NCBI GenBank assembly: GCA_943737045.1
Contig: CALSFV010000134.1
Span: forward strand, 80,954-144,953
DNA from: Parapristionchus giblindavisi
Lineage: Eukaryota; Nematoda; Chromadorea; Rhabditida; Diplogasteridae
DNA: 64,000 nt
Direction: 5' to 3'
Part shown: in pieces, positions 22,753 through 35,300 of the stretch
How the letters are laid out: each line of letters opens with the position of its first letter
How positions within the stretch are numbered: the first letter of the stretch is position 1
Program-made: the position numbers and the translations under genes
The notes under the pieces: model-generated
What the model saw: the letters and a program-made list of their open reading frames with translations, nothing else
Databases searched by the model: none
What the model was told of the DNA's origin: nothing

Positions 22753-23724
22753 ATGACTGGCTCTTTATTCTCTGTTATCCCTTCGAAATGTGTCGAATTC
22801 TCTTTGGTCCAAGGAGTGCTTTCTGCCGAAATCGAGGTCTAGTAAATTAACCTAGCCATTCTTTTATATTTTATTTAGATATTAAATGAATCCGAGGATA
22901 GGATAGGTTACCGTGTTATGACTAATACTCGTGATGACTATGTCGTTCATCCTTCGTCTGGATTTGTTCCTAGAGGGGAAAGTGTTGTATGTACCTTACA
23001 ACTAAAGAGAGATGGAAATGTTGACAACCATCATGCTTTCATCGTCAGCGCTCATCCCGCATCTTCGGGTTTGTATTCAGTGATGGTTAGTGGGTGTCCC
23101 TGACCGCGTATTGAATATCCCTTTAAGACGAAAAAAAAGAAATTTGACGTGAAAACGTAATCCAGCTTTGATATGGTTTGTGTATAATACTATGATCTGT
23201 GTTACTACTGACCATTGCTGATTTGACTAGCTAAGACCGTGATGCTACTTTTCTGACGTTAAATACTGATTTTCATTTCTCATCTACTATTTTAAGAAGA
23301 TTTGGACCGTAAAGTGTTCTGGGAGAAATTGAAAGATACTGCTGTCTCACTTCATAAAGTTGGCATAAAATACCCAAGTACATTTCATGAAAGAATAACA
23401 TTTTTGCTAAGTTTTATGTCTAGAAATGAACGAGCGAGCAATTCTTGAGAGGTTGACACAACAGGTTAGAACGTTGAAGACCGAAATTCGAAGTGCTCGT
23501 ATTACCATTGACAAGCAGAATAAACTTATCAGCGAGGTTTGAAAGGCCTATCAAGCTTTCATTCGAGATATTTTCAGCTTAGGAATACAGTAGTTCCGTG
23601 TCACCATCCATCTTTCATTGTCGTCTTCATACTAGCGTGTGCATCTATTACAGTAGTTTTAGTACTGGCGAATCTTGGAATGAGAGAATCACTGTATATC
23701 GATGCAATTCATCCACTTCTTTAA
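22753..23724 (+). CDS. VAP-like MSP-domain protein with C-terminal membrane anchor
   Basis: Five exons (22753-22836, 22879-23068, 23297-23377, 23424-23536, 23578-23724) sum to 204 residues. The N-terminal half has the MSP fold pattern of VAP proteins: YRVMTNTRDDYVVHPSSGFV, then RGESVVCTLQL. A helical segment follows (MNERAILERLTQQVRTLKTE), typical of the VAP coiled coil. A C-terminal hydrophobic segment (FIVVFILACASITVVLVLAN) is the tail anchor. By family it sits on the ER membrane and recruits FFAT-motif proteins at contact sites. It is shorter than typical VAPs (about 240), and the MSP half is divergent, so an MSP-domain paralogue is possible. It lies 133 bases downstream of rps-11 and converges on ESF1. 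Confidence 0.8.
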
Positions 23725-23826
23725 CCCAAAATAATTGGTCGAAATTCAATTACTGACTGACATAAAGCAATCGACTGACAATTGTTTATTCTGTAACAAA
23801 CAAAGTAACAATAACAACACAAATGT

Positions 23827-26800
23827 TCATGATGACCATTTAGCTGATTTCTTCTTTAGCTTAGCAATGAGAGCATGTTGGCTATCCTCATTGACTTCTT
23901 TATCAAAGGTTGCCTTTCTTTTTTGTCGTGCTGAATTCTGTTTCTCCAACAATCCTTTGTTCTAAAATATATCATAGTTGATCAAATAAGGGAATCTATA
24001 ATGATACTTTAGCTAATCCAGTGGATTGATCAATAGTGAATGCACTATCAGTGAATAGAGCCTTGAATCGATCATCAACTTGTATATCATCCTTATCTAT
24101 TTTATTCTTTGATGTTTCTTTTATCTTCTTCTTCTTATCTTCCTTTACATTATCCTCTACTTCTCTTTCTTCTCTAGCTTTCTTCTTCAATTCAGCTATA
24201 TTAGCTTTACGTTCTTTTCTCTTCATCTAAATATAATCATTTCTTCTATTTCACTCATATATTCATTATACCTTTCTCTTATCAAGATATGTCTCCCAAG
24301 TACTCTTATTACTCTTCTCCTTATTTTGATTCTTCTTTGATTCTATTTTGTCTTTCTTCGTCTTCTTCTCATCTTCATTTTGCCATTCAATTTCAATATT
24401 ATCTCCATCTTCCTCAGTTGCTCCCAATAGAATAGCTAGTCTCTCCTAGTAATAGTAATACTTCATCATTTCATCATTACTATACTATAATAGTATCATC
24501 ATATTCATCATATAATCAATATAAATGAATGAGAGATGAACCTTCTTAGATAGTCCTCCACTATTCATATCATCTTCATCATCTTCATCAGGTGCAATTA
24601 ATTCTTTGGATACGATATCAAGATCAGCATTCTCACTATAATCAATCAACAGATAATATATGAGTGCGCTTGCGAGAGAATCGACCATAGCCAGTGGGGG
24701 TCCGGCACAGTGAAAAAATCAAATTTTGGGGATCGGGGTTCTCAAGGGTGCTGATGACGATGGTCATGTTCATTTTGCACCTAGAGCCACCGTTGAGGCC
24801 AGACGCCGTCGATTTCAAATCGCGTTTATCGCGTTGAAAAATCGTTTATTTTCACCCGATGGTGCTAAAATTACCAAACTATGCACCACGGTTCAGAATT
24901 TTATGGCGATCATGCCTGTACATTTCATTTTTCATAAAAATTTTTCATAATTTTCAAAGTGGAAATTCTCTCAACGTCAAAAGTGCGTAATGCAACCTAC
25001 ACAGATCGAACCGGGATGGCTTCAGTATCACATAGAAAAAAATTCAGCACATTTGCGCCCGCGAGTTTCGGGAAAATCAACTTTAAGTGTAGTCATTTTG
25101 CCGTTGAAGATGAGACAAGAGGCGAGAGTGTGGTGGTGCGAGAGAGCAGAGAGACAGGTGAGGCGAGCCGCATGAAAAGGAAGGGGGTGCCTCCCCCTCT
25201 ACCAACGGCAAAATGACTACACTTAAAGTTGATTTTCTCGAGACTCGCGGGCGCAAATTTGATGAATTTTTTAAAAATGTGATACTGAAGCCATCCCGGT
25301 TCGATCTGTGTAGGTTGCATTACGCACTTTTGTCGTTGAGGGAATTTCCATTTTTGAAAATTATGAAAATTTTTTTAATGAAAAAATGAATTGGACAGGC
25401 ATGATCGCCATAAAATTCTGAACCGTGGTGCATAGTTTGGTAATTTTAGCACCATCGGGTGAAAATAAACGATTTTTCAACGCGATAAACGCGATTTGAA
25501 ATCGACGGCGTCTGGCCTCAACGGTGGCTCTAGGTGCAAAATGAACATGACCATCGTCATCAGCACCATGAGAACCCCGATCCCCAAAATTTGATTTTTT
25601 TTTTCGCTGTGCCGGCACTTACAAGGGAAGTGTAAGAAATATCTTTTAGACCTATGGATGAGAGTATTTTTCCTCGATAGCTATAGGCAATATAAGGTCG
25701 GAACCAAAAAATCAGAACCTGGCATGCACTTTCCGATTTTATATAAATAATTATATTTTGTACATGTTTAGGCGATGAAATAAGACTCCCCTGATAGAGC
25801 ACTTGAAATATCACTAAGAACATGGCGGCGTGGTGTAGTGGTAATGTGTTCTCCTCTTGATCACTATATGGGTGGTTCGAATACACCTATAAAACACTAT
25901 CTGAGAGAATTCAACAACTCGGATATTTTTTGGTATCGATGAAAAATAGATTTTTCTGTTTTATGTATGATAATTACAGGCTCCATGAATGTAGTTCACT
26001 GGTACTTGGAAATTCCTTCCAATTGAAAATTCGCTTCAGGAAGTGACCACACAACGGTTTGGCGCCTTTTCCTAAAAAAGTTTATTTCGAATCCAATCGA
26101 TTCGGGAGTGGCCGCTATCGACCCCTTGGCTAATTCTAAGAAACTATTGTCAAGGAGAGTTTTTCGATCAACGGTCAACGAAGGCTGGAATTTTGAATTT
26201 TCGAAAAAAATTTCACATTTAATTAATTTTCACCATTTTGCTACAACAACCCTACGTTTTTTATTTGCTTAATCGCTTATAAATATCATAATACAGCTTC
26301 AGTTTAAAAATCATAATTTTTTAAAAATACGATTACGGTGAATAAATCATTTTTATAATGAAGTCGTGAATTATGGTGATTTAGAAATCGATCAATTTAG
26401 AAATCTGGTAGTTTTAAACATATTTTACCGCTGTTCTTGACATGACTAAGGTATACGACTACTCCTCGTCTTCGGAGTGCACCCGTGCCCAGGTGCTGAT
26501 TAGGGTGGCGAGAATGACTCTTCACTCACCTGTTTTGCCTCCCTCCAACTGGTGAGCAGTCTCTCTAACTGCTCACTCGTTCCCCCTGGCAGTACTTGCA
26601 CAAGACTGCCAGGGGAACTGGTGAGTGAAGAGTCATTCTCGCCACCCTAGTGCTGATGTCGATGAAAATTGACAATTTTCGCAAATTGATCACTTTTTCG
26701 TTGTTTATGATCCAATATCGATAACAATTGGATCACTATACCATATTATCATCTATACTAACATACTAAAAAATAAAGAGAAACGGTTGACTGCGAAGAA

Positions 26801-29800
26801 AGTTATTGTTGAAAAACCAAAATATTGTTGAATATTTGCCAGCACTGTACCGTGGAGGTGCACTCCGAAGACGAGGAGTAGTCGTATACCTTAGTCATGT
26901 CAAGAACAGCGGTAAAATATGTTTAAAACTACCAGATTTCTAAATTGATCGATTCGGGATACTGTAGGTGCCACACCATAATTCACGACTTCATTATAAA
27001 AATGATTTATTCACCGTAATCGTATTTTTAAAAAATTATGATTTTTAAACTGAAGCTGTGTTATGATATTTAGAAGCGATTAAGCAAATAAAAAAACGTA
27101 GGGTTGTTGTAGCAAAATGGTGAAAATTAATTAAAAGTGAAATTTTTTTCGAAAAATTCAAAATTCCAGCCTTCGTTTACCGTTGATCGAAAAACTCCCC
27201 TGGACAATAGTTTCTTAGAATTAGCCAAGGAGTCGAGTGCACCCACTCCCGAATCGATTGGATTCGAAATAAACCTTTTAGGAAAAGGCGCCAATTCGTT
27301 GTGTGGTCATCCCCTGAAGCGAATTTTCGATTTGAAGAAATTTCCAAGTACCAGTGAACTTCACTCATTGAGCCTGTAATTATCACACATAAAACAGAAA
27401 AATCCATTTTTCGTCGATACCGCACCTATGTCGATTTTCTAAGATAGCGTGTTCTATGGAGATTTTTCTTTTGCTGATTTTTAAACGTTTCAGACTTGTA
27501 ATTTTGATCAGAAAAAAAATTAAAATCTTTTTCAGTTTTTTATGTAGCTGTTGAACTTGAATTTTATCATTTATAAAATAAAGTAATCGGCTTTTTCAAT
27601 CACATTTGGAGCGTTTCAAAAATAATCTCACTAATTAATTGTCCCCGTGTAAAGGAAGAGTAGTTTAGAAAATTTGGTCAAACATTATATGCACAAGTTA
27701 TGAAAATGTTATTCTTCAGTAGCCGCTTGGTGCAGATGAACTCTCCCAAAAGTAAACGATCACTATGCTAGTAAACGAAATGTTGCTTTATTTTTTGCAT
27801 TTCTAAATGATAAAATACAAGTTCAACAGCTACATAAAAAACTGTGAAAAAGATTTTAATTTTTTTTCTGATCAAAATTACAAGTCCGAAACGTTTAAAA
27901 ATCAACAAAAGAAGAATCTCCATAGGTGTATTCGAACCACCATATAGTGATCAGGAGGAGAACACATTACCACTACACCACGCCACCATGTTCTTAATGA
28001 TATTTCAAGTGCTCTATTAGGGGGAGTCTTATTTCATCGCCTAAACATGTACAAAATATAATTATTTATATAAAATCGGAAAGTGCATGCCAGGTTCTGA
28101 TTTTTTGGTTCCGACCTTATATTGCCTATAGCTATCGAGGAAAAATACTCCCATCCATAGGTCTAAAAGATATTTCTTACACTTCCCTTGTTAGTCGATT
28201 CTCTCGCAAGCGCACTCATATTAAAACGCGGTCTGTAAGAACGTCGGAGGGGGTGGCACAGTATTTTCAAAATGGTCCGATTTCGCTCAAACTTTCAGGG
28301 CATAGTGCCTAGAGGTGGGATACACTTCAGCCAAAAAATTGGACCCGTAGGTTGATCTTTTATCTTTGGAATTTTCATCGTAATATTAACCCCTCATGCT
28401 GTACACCATTCGATAGAGCGTGAAAAGTTGTGTCAGGAGCCAAATTTTCGAAGTTGTAGGTGCTCTGGTATTCGAGAAACAGAAGAAATTGTAGCAAAAG
28501 CACACGAAGATAGAGGAAGATGGGATGGATGAGAACGATATCGACGAGGGAGTCTTCGATGATGAGCAATTCATGGGTGATGGAGATCTCATCATACAAG
28601 AAGTCATGGATAATCTCGGTTCGATATTCGATATGAATAGCCCAATCGAGACCGAGGAGGAGTCTACCATGCCCAGAGATACTGTGGTCACGGTACTCCG
28701 GTATTTTTTGTCCGTGGGGTGCGCCGTGGGCAGCACCATGGTGTGGGACTAGGGCGCACCCCACGGGATCTAGGGTGTGGACCTCAAATTCCGTGGGACA
28801 CACCGTTCATTCCGTACCATGGGGCACGCCTTTCATTTATTCCGTGAGGCACGCCGCTCATTCCACGCCATGGTGCACGCCCTATATAAATCCCGTGGGG
28901 TACGCCGTCTAGAGGCCAAATCCCGTGGGGTGCGCCCAAGTCCCACACCATGGTGCAGCCCATGGCGCACCCCACCGACAAAAAATACCGGAGTAAAGAA
29001 GGAAGAGAAGATATTCGTAATAACTATGTCTGAGAGGACGACTTCTGGAGGAGGGAGCGCGCCATGGACTCATTCCGGAGTCCCTTCCTCCTGAGAATGG
29101 ACGTCTTGCCATTGGTGCACCTGACCAGCAAGCAGCAGTAATGGCGGAGGCGGAGAGACACGGAATCCTGCCCGAGTATGCGCCCACTCTGTACAACTTG
29201 CCATCTCCCCTTTTGAAGAGCAAGAGATCGACAACAATCATCAAGAGGCTGGAACTGTGGCAGTTCCATCTCGTGCTCACAGAATGAAGGCTGATAATCA
29301 ATAATCGCGTTAAATGGTCCACATTATCAGCTATGGATTTCATGACATAAAGTCTTTGATGTTCCAACTATCCAGACTAGATCGGCGGAACACAATTTAT
29401 CCAACAGTTTTAACAATACACAATAAGAATAGTTAGAGTATGGCTACTAGAGGAGTGTCATCAGCAGAGGAGCTGGGTCCGGTTCCGGCTCAAGTGTAAA
29501 CATAAAATCACTTAAAAATTGGTCAAACAATTGTCAGACCACTGTGAAAACACATGAATTATGAAATTTTGTTGAATTGGGATCAATTAGTGGTAGAAAA
29601 AAAGTTGCAAAAATTTGACGTCGGGAGGCGGATTCGAACCCGGGTCGCTAACTTAGCTAACGCGAACGCTAGCTAACACTAGTTTTTCGCGAAAAAGTGC
29701 ATACCTGGGATGTCGGACAGAATGGAGACTATTTTTATCGGATTCTCCATACAATTTTGCATGTACAACATAATTTCTAGGGGACGGCCGCCATTGCAAA

Positions 29801-32237
29801 ATGGCGAAAATATTTTTTGAAAATAGAGATCGTGTGCTTTTGCGACAATTTCTTCTGTTTCTCGAATACCAAAGCACCTACAACTTCGAAAATTTGGCTC
29901 GTGACACAACTTTTCACGCTCTATCGAATGGTGTATAGCATGAGGGGTTAACATTACGATGAAAATTCCGAAGATCAAAGATCAAAGATCAACCTACGGG
30001 TTCCATTTTTTGGCTGAAGTGTATCCCACCTCTAGGCACTCTGCCCTGAAAGTTTGAGCGAAATCGGACCACTTTGAAAATACTGTGCCATGTTCAGTCG
30101 GAACTCCGACGTTCTTACAGAGACCGCGTTTTAATAAATATACTAAAACTAACTCAAATGCTTCCTTTATCTTCCTTGCTCTATTTTCATCTGAATCTTC
30201 CCATGTCAACTTTACGCGTGAAAGTGATAATGCACTATTTGCAACCTTCAATTAACCAATATTACTATTCATAATCAGTAATATCATTATATTAACCTCT
30301 CGTGGTTTATATTTATCAGGTTGTACATCATTGACAGTGATACATTCCTTTATTCGACTCTCCTATATCATTCATATTATTGAATATAATAAGAGATAGA
30401 ATGTAACATACATCAAATGTCATATCATCAGGTACAAATCTTAGATCAAGACGTAATCCACTATTCTCATATTCAACTCCATCACAATGTTCATATACAA
30501 CTGATGCTGTTTGTTCATTATCACACTATAATCAATCAATATATTCATATATAAATAGATATGACTACCTCTAGTACAGCATAATAATATTTGAGTCTTT
30601 CCACTTGATATTTCCTAACTGCTTCTCTAGTCTTTCTTAAATGATTTACTTCATTCTTTCACTCCTCATTTTATGAAGGATACAACAAACATACGGATTC
30701 TTAGTCAGACTTTCTTCATCTATATTTTCATCATCATTATCATCTACTTCATTGGAAGTTGATTTAATCGATATATCTATATCAGGTCCATGTTCATCTT
30801 CTTTAGCCAACTTTTCCTATGAATGACAATAATCAATCAATCGATTACAATATTACTATAATATTATCAATACCTTTCCTAGATCCGATAGATATATTGT
30901 CAACTTTTCAACTTTTCCTCCTAGTGGTTTGAATGATGAGACAAGCATAAATAGATCCTATAAGGAATAATTTATATTATGATAATTGTTCATAGTAATA
31001 GAATAAGTTTAGATAATAATATACCTCTGAATGTAATGAATCCCAATCTAGATTACATATAGCGAGACGACGTGATGCCCATTCAACACGACGAGCATCT
31101 CTGTTTATATTAATCAATAAATCGATCAATCAATAAGTCAGTCAATCAATATTATAAAAGAATATAACATACTTATCCAATTCTCCCCACCCATGTTCTT
31201 CTTCTTCTTCCTCTAATTCCCATTCAGATCCACTTTCTTCATCATCAGATGAGAATGATATATTTGCTCCATCGCCACGAGCCAAATCATACTGTAATCG
31301 AGCCAAATTATATATATACAGTAGCGGCCAAAAGTATTCGCCCAAAACTTTGAAATATCATAACGTTTGACTCAGATGAACAATCGGGCTCATCTTTTGG
31401 CAGGATACTATAGTACTGAAAATCGAAATTTCCGACACCCCCCAATTTGGGTAAAAATGTCATAACTTTGTGTCCAATGTTGATGTATGCTGCAAACTTG
31501 GCAGAGATAATAGCCCAAGCGTGATACAAAACCTGGCCGAGTATGAGCCCGATCGGTTGAATTTTGGGAAATTTCGAAAATTTATTTTTCTCATTTTTCG
31601 AGGCACAGGAAATGCCTAGACCTTTCTCGAAGTATAACTTCTCTCGAAGAACTCGAAATTTCGCGAAACAATAGTAAGTTGTCGTCTACTATATATAGAA
31701 GACGTCTGGCTGTTAAACAGAATAGAAATTATTCTGAGCAGGTATTTCCTGTGCCTCGAAAAATGAGAAAATAAATTTTCGAAATTTCTCAAAATTCAAC
31801 CGATCGGGATCATACTCGGCCAGGTTTTGTATCACGCTTGGGCTATTATCTCTGCCAAGTTTGCAGCCTACAGCAACATTGAACACAAAGTTATGACATT
31901 TTTACCCAAATTCGGGAGTGTCGGAAATTTCGATTTTCTCAAAGGAATGAATTAGTTCGAATGGATCGCATTGCTGATTATACTCTTCAGTAAATGTTAT
32001 TCATACACTGTCAATAACAAGTCCCAGAAAAATTCAGCTCAGGAAATAATTTTCGCTGAGTAAGTCATGAGGGGTTCCAGGATCACTACACAATAATACG
32101 GCGACGAATCGAAACATTGAGAGTAGGATATGATGCCCACTAGTACTATAGTATCCTGCCAAAAGATGAGCCGGATTGCTCATCTGAGTCAAAAGTTATG
32201 ATATTTCAAAATTTTGGGCGAATACTTTTGGCCGCTA

Positions 32238-32324
<87 letters not shown>

Positions 32325-35300
32325 CAGTATATATATATATAATCAAGACTATCGACAGTTACAACCCACATTAACAACATTTCAAACTAAAATACCGTAA
32401 TCGAACTGTGACTGTCTGCGTTCTCTCATTTTGATCTACTTTTTCACTTCCACTCTACAGATTGATCAAGAATTACGAAGACTTTTAATTTCCCCATTAT
32501 TTTACGTGTAGTTCATCAATCAAGTTCAGATGGTAATTGTTATGTATTGACACAACAATTGTAGAGAATGAATTCTTTATTAGAGATAGACGAACTAAGC
32601 ACAACGTACGGTGGGAAGAACAAGAATAAGAATGACGTAAGATCTAGCGCTCCAGGCCTTTTATATGGGCGCAACGACTGCCGCGACTGCCGTACGCGTT
32701 GGCGTACAGAGGGACAATAGGATCAAAGGTTGTACGCTAGGTCAGACTAATATAACTAGGTCACGTACACAGCAGTAATATTTATTCAACAATAACATAA
32801 CATTTAACAATCAACAATTACTTTACGATTCGCTCTTCTTTTCCCATTATGATGACCTTCAGACGAGTGGGGTACGCATCTATCGTAGCACGGTCGTACA
32901 GACGTCCAATTTGTTCCATTGCTCCGCGAATGCGTTCCTGAGCGATTCCAAATTCTTGTGGGTACGAGAACAAGTATTGGCCTACAGAACAGTTCACACT
33001 GAGTAGTCGAGCGGATTCAAATCCGGCGAGCTGGCCGGTCACTCCGAGGTGTTTGCGCACACGGCAGGCAAAACCGTGGTCTATTTGGGGTGAGAGGTTC
33101 GGTTGATCGTATGGACCAAGCTGATCTGCTTGCTGGGAAGTCAATGCAATTACACTACCATTCTGGCGGTTGCTGGTCTGCTCAATCGTGAACAGCGACT
33201 CGTCAAAGAACACTGGCACCAAGCGCTCGCCGGTGTGCGTGCGCGACAGCAGGTCTCTGCACCTCTTGAACCAAGCTCGTATATTATTTTCATATAGAAT
33301 GACGGTTTTTCTCATGGTATATGGGATGACTCTGAGCGACAATGTTCCAATTTAATCCAACAAAAATATCCTCTCCCTGTCTCCTTCTTTTTTATCATGC
33401 TCGTGTGGGGATTCCTTTATATCCGCTCCTTGACCATTTTATTGTTCTTCTTGATGACAACTGCGGGTTTCCAGCCTCTTACAACATGGCCAGCAGAGGT
33501 ACAAAACTGATTGGACCATTTGATGGTCGAATAAACTAATCACGCTTTTACAATGAGCCGCCGAACGATGTCCATTTGATGCGCGCCCTGCTCATACAGC
33601 GTAACAATAGCACCCCTCATCAGAGGTTTCACCATTACCCTGAAAAGTAATAAAATGAAAAAAAAAACCACGACGGCTGATACGATAAATGATTGCATTT
33701 GAAAAAATAAAATGGGCAGACACAAGAAATGAGTCTTCGTAATTCTTGATCACCCTGTACTTCTCTTCCCTTCTCAATTTCCCCACCGATTTACACTGAG
33801 CTGTGTAATTCATAATCATATAGGACTCTCTGAACAATAAATTGTGGCAAACTTGTACTTTTTGCATGTGTGTGACAAAGATTGACAACTTTATCGGAGA
33901 AGTTTGTTGTCAGACATCAGAAAGTATAAAGATTGTTGTCATAAATAAATGTGGTAACAATTAGTGACAATTTTGTAGACAGACAACAAAACAAAGGGTG
34001 AAATTAGTCAAACGTAGAAGAGCAGTGAAATGACTACAGAAAAGACTTGATCTCACGGACGGGACAAAGGCGGGTCAGCAAATTGCCGCACACTATATGC
34101 ACGCCACCGCGCGTTTTAGGAACCCCTAATTCGCAGATCCGGAATTATTTTTGTTTCTTCAAAATTTTGTAGTTTCATGAATTTATTTCGCTTAAATCTT
34201 TGATGAGGCTGAACACTGAAACAATCTAAATTGTATTGGAAAAAATAGAGAAGAAATAAGAGTATTGGCAATACGAAGTTTGCTAAATGCAGTGAAAAGT
34301 CCTATATTTCGTTATGTCCTGAAATCTCTGTGAATACGATTTTTATTATCATTTTACATATTCAAATATCTTGCAGACCTATAGTTCCGCCTAATTTGAT
34401 GACAACAGCTTTCAGCTAGTTTTCACGACTACGAAATTAATTTTTTTTTATTCAGTACGATTTTTTGCTAATTTACGAATATTTTTGAAAATTCCGCCTC
34501 TAGATTTGCGTTTCTGCATTTAGCAATGCCGCTTAATACCGTAGTTTTTTTGAACTTTGATGTGCATGTGGCAAAAGGGGCGTACGTCCTTTTGGCTTGT
34601 GTGTCCCGTCCGTGATCTGTAGTCAGACAATAAAAAAGGTAAATTTTGCAGTCAGTCAGCCTAAATGAATCTAGTGACAAGAAAACATGGAAACAATCTT
34701 GTCTGACAACAAAAATTGTAGAAAATGTCGACCAAAAAAGAATATGACAACAAAATGGACAGAGTTTGTTGTCTGACAGCAAAATGAGCTCATTTTGTGA
34801 CCAACTTGCATTCCCGAGAACAAGACTCGAATTTGCTGTCCGACAACAAATTCTTCTTGATATTTCAATAAATATTGAATGATTACATAGATTTTCTTAT
34901 CCTACGACATCTTCTCTATGAACTACAACAAGGAAATTAGTACAATACATGGACGAATACAATGATTATGATAATTAGTGATGAATCCAATCGAATATAA
35001 TCGATAAATACGACAATAAATCGATGCTACCTCTTCTCCGACCGCCCGCGCCTTTGCATCGATACGTCTGAACGTCTTCTCGCATGGCTGAACGCTCAAA
35101 ATTAATTAACGATGAAATATTCGAACTGAACTCCGAATTATGACACAAAACACCAACAGAACAGTACAGGAGGTAAGTAAGGCGATGAACATTGATTCCC
35201 AAGTGAAAATACAGCAAAGATATAATTAAAATAATAAAATAAAATGAATAAAACTAAATTCGAATTAATTCTACTCAGAGCCGGAACAGGAGCCGTTGTT

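Larger units (their letters stand above)
25622..28190. mobile_element. PIF/Harbinger-like foldback element (CAAGGGAA ends) with tRNA-like arms
   Basis: Its ends are CAAGGGAAGTG and CACTTCCCTTG, flanked by TTA on each side (25619-25621 and 28191-28193). The TWA trinucleotide duplication is the mark of PIF/Harbinger. Long arms mirror each other and each carries a tRNA-like module. A foldback element of another family (25891-27454) is inserted in the left arm. Confidence 0.82.
24659..28220. mobile_element. Outer foldback element with ATATGAGTGCGC ends, carrying nested elements
   Basis: TATGAGTGCGCTTGCGAGAG followed by AATCGAC starts at 24659. Its complement (GTCGATTCTCTCGCAAGC and on to CATA) ends at 28220. 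Inside are the palindromes at 24697-25618 and 25622-28190. It occupies most of an ESF1 intron. Confidence 0.7.
28225..30130. mobile_element. Foldback element with AACGCGGTCT ends and TTAA flanks
   Basis: The left end AACGCGGTCTGTAAGAACG is matched by CGTTCTTACAGAGACCGCGTT at the right. TTAA stands on both sides (28221-28224 and 30131-30134), the duplication used by piggyBac. The ends are not a classic piggyBac terminus, so the class is tentative. The arms are about 280 bases. The centre carries coding-like sequence and a nested MITE. Confidence 0.72.

Noticed and set aside
25825..25888. Functional tRNA gene
   Set aside because: A and B boxes are present, but the anticodon stem is poor and the copy in the other arm has diverged; treated as a relic.
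28777..29094. 105-residue frame with repeated HGxHF/RGVR units
   Set aside because: It is a translation of the GC-rich tandem units of the MITE at 28696-28993 plus flank.
33103..33355. Plus-strand frames inside the Tc1/mariner remnant
   Set aside because: They are shadows of the minus-strand transposase fragment.
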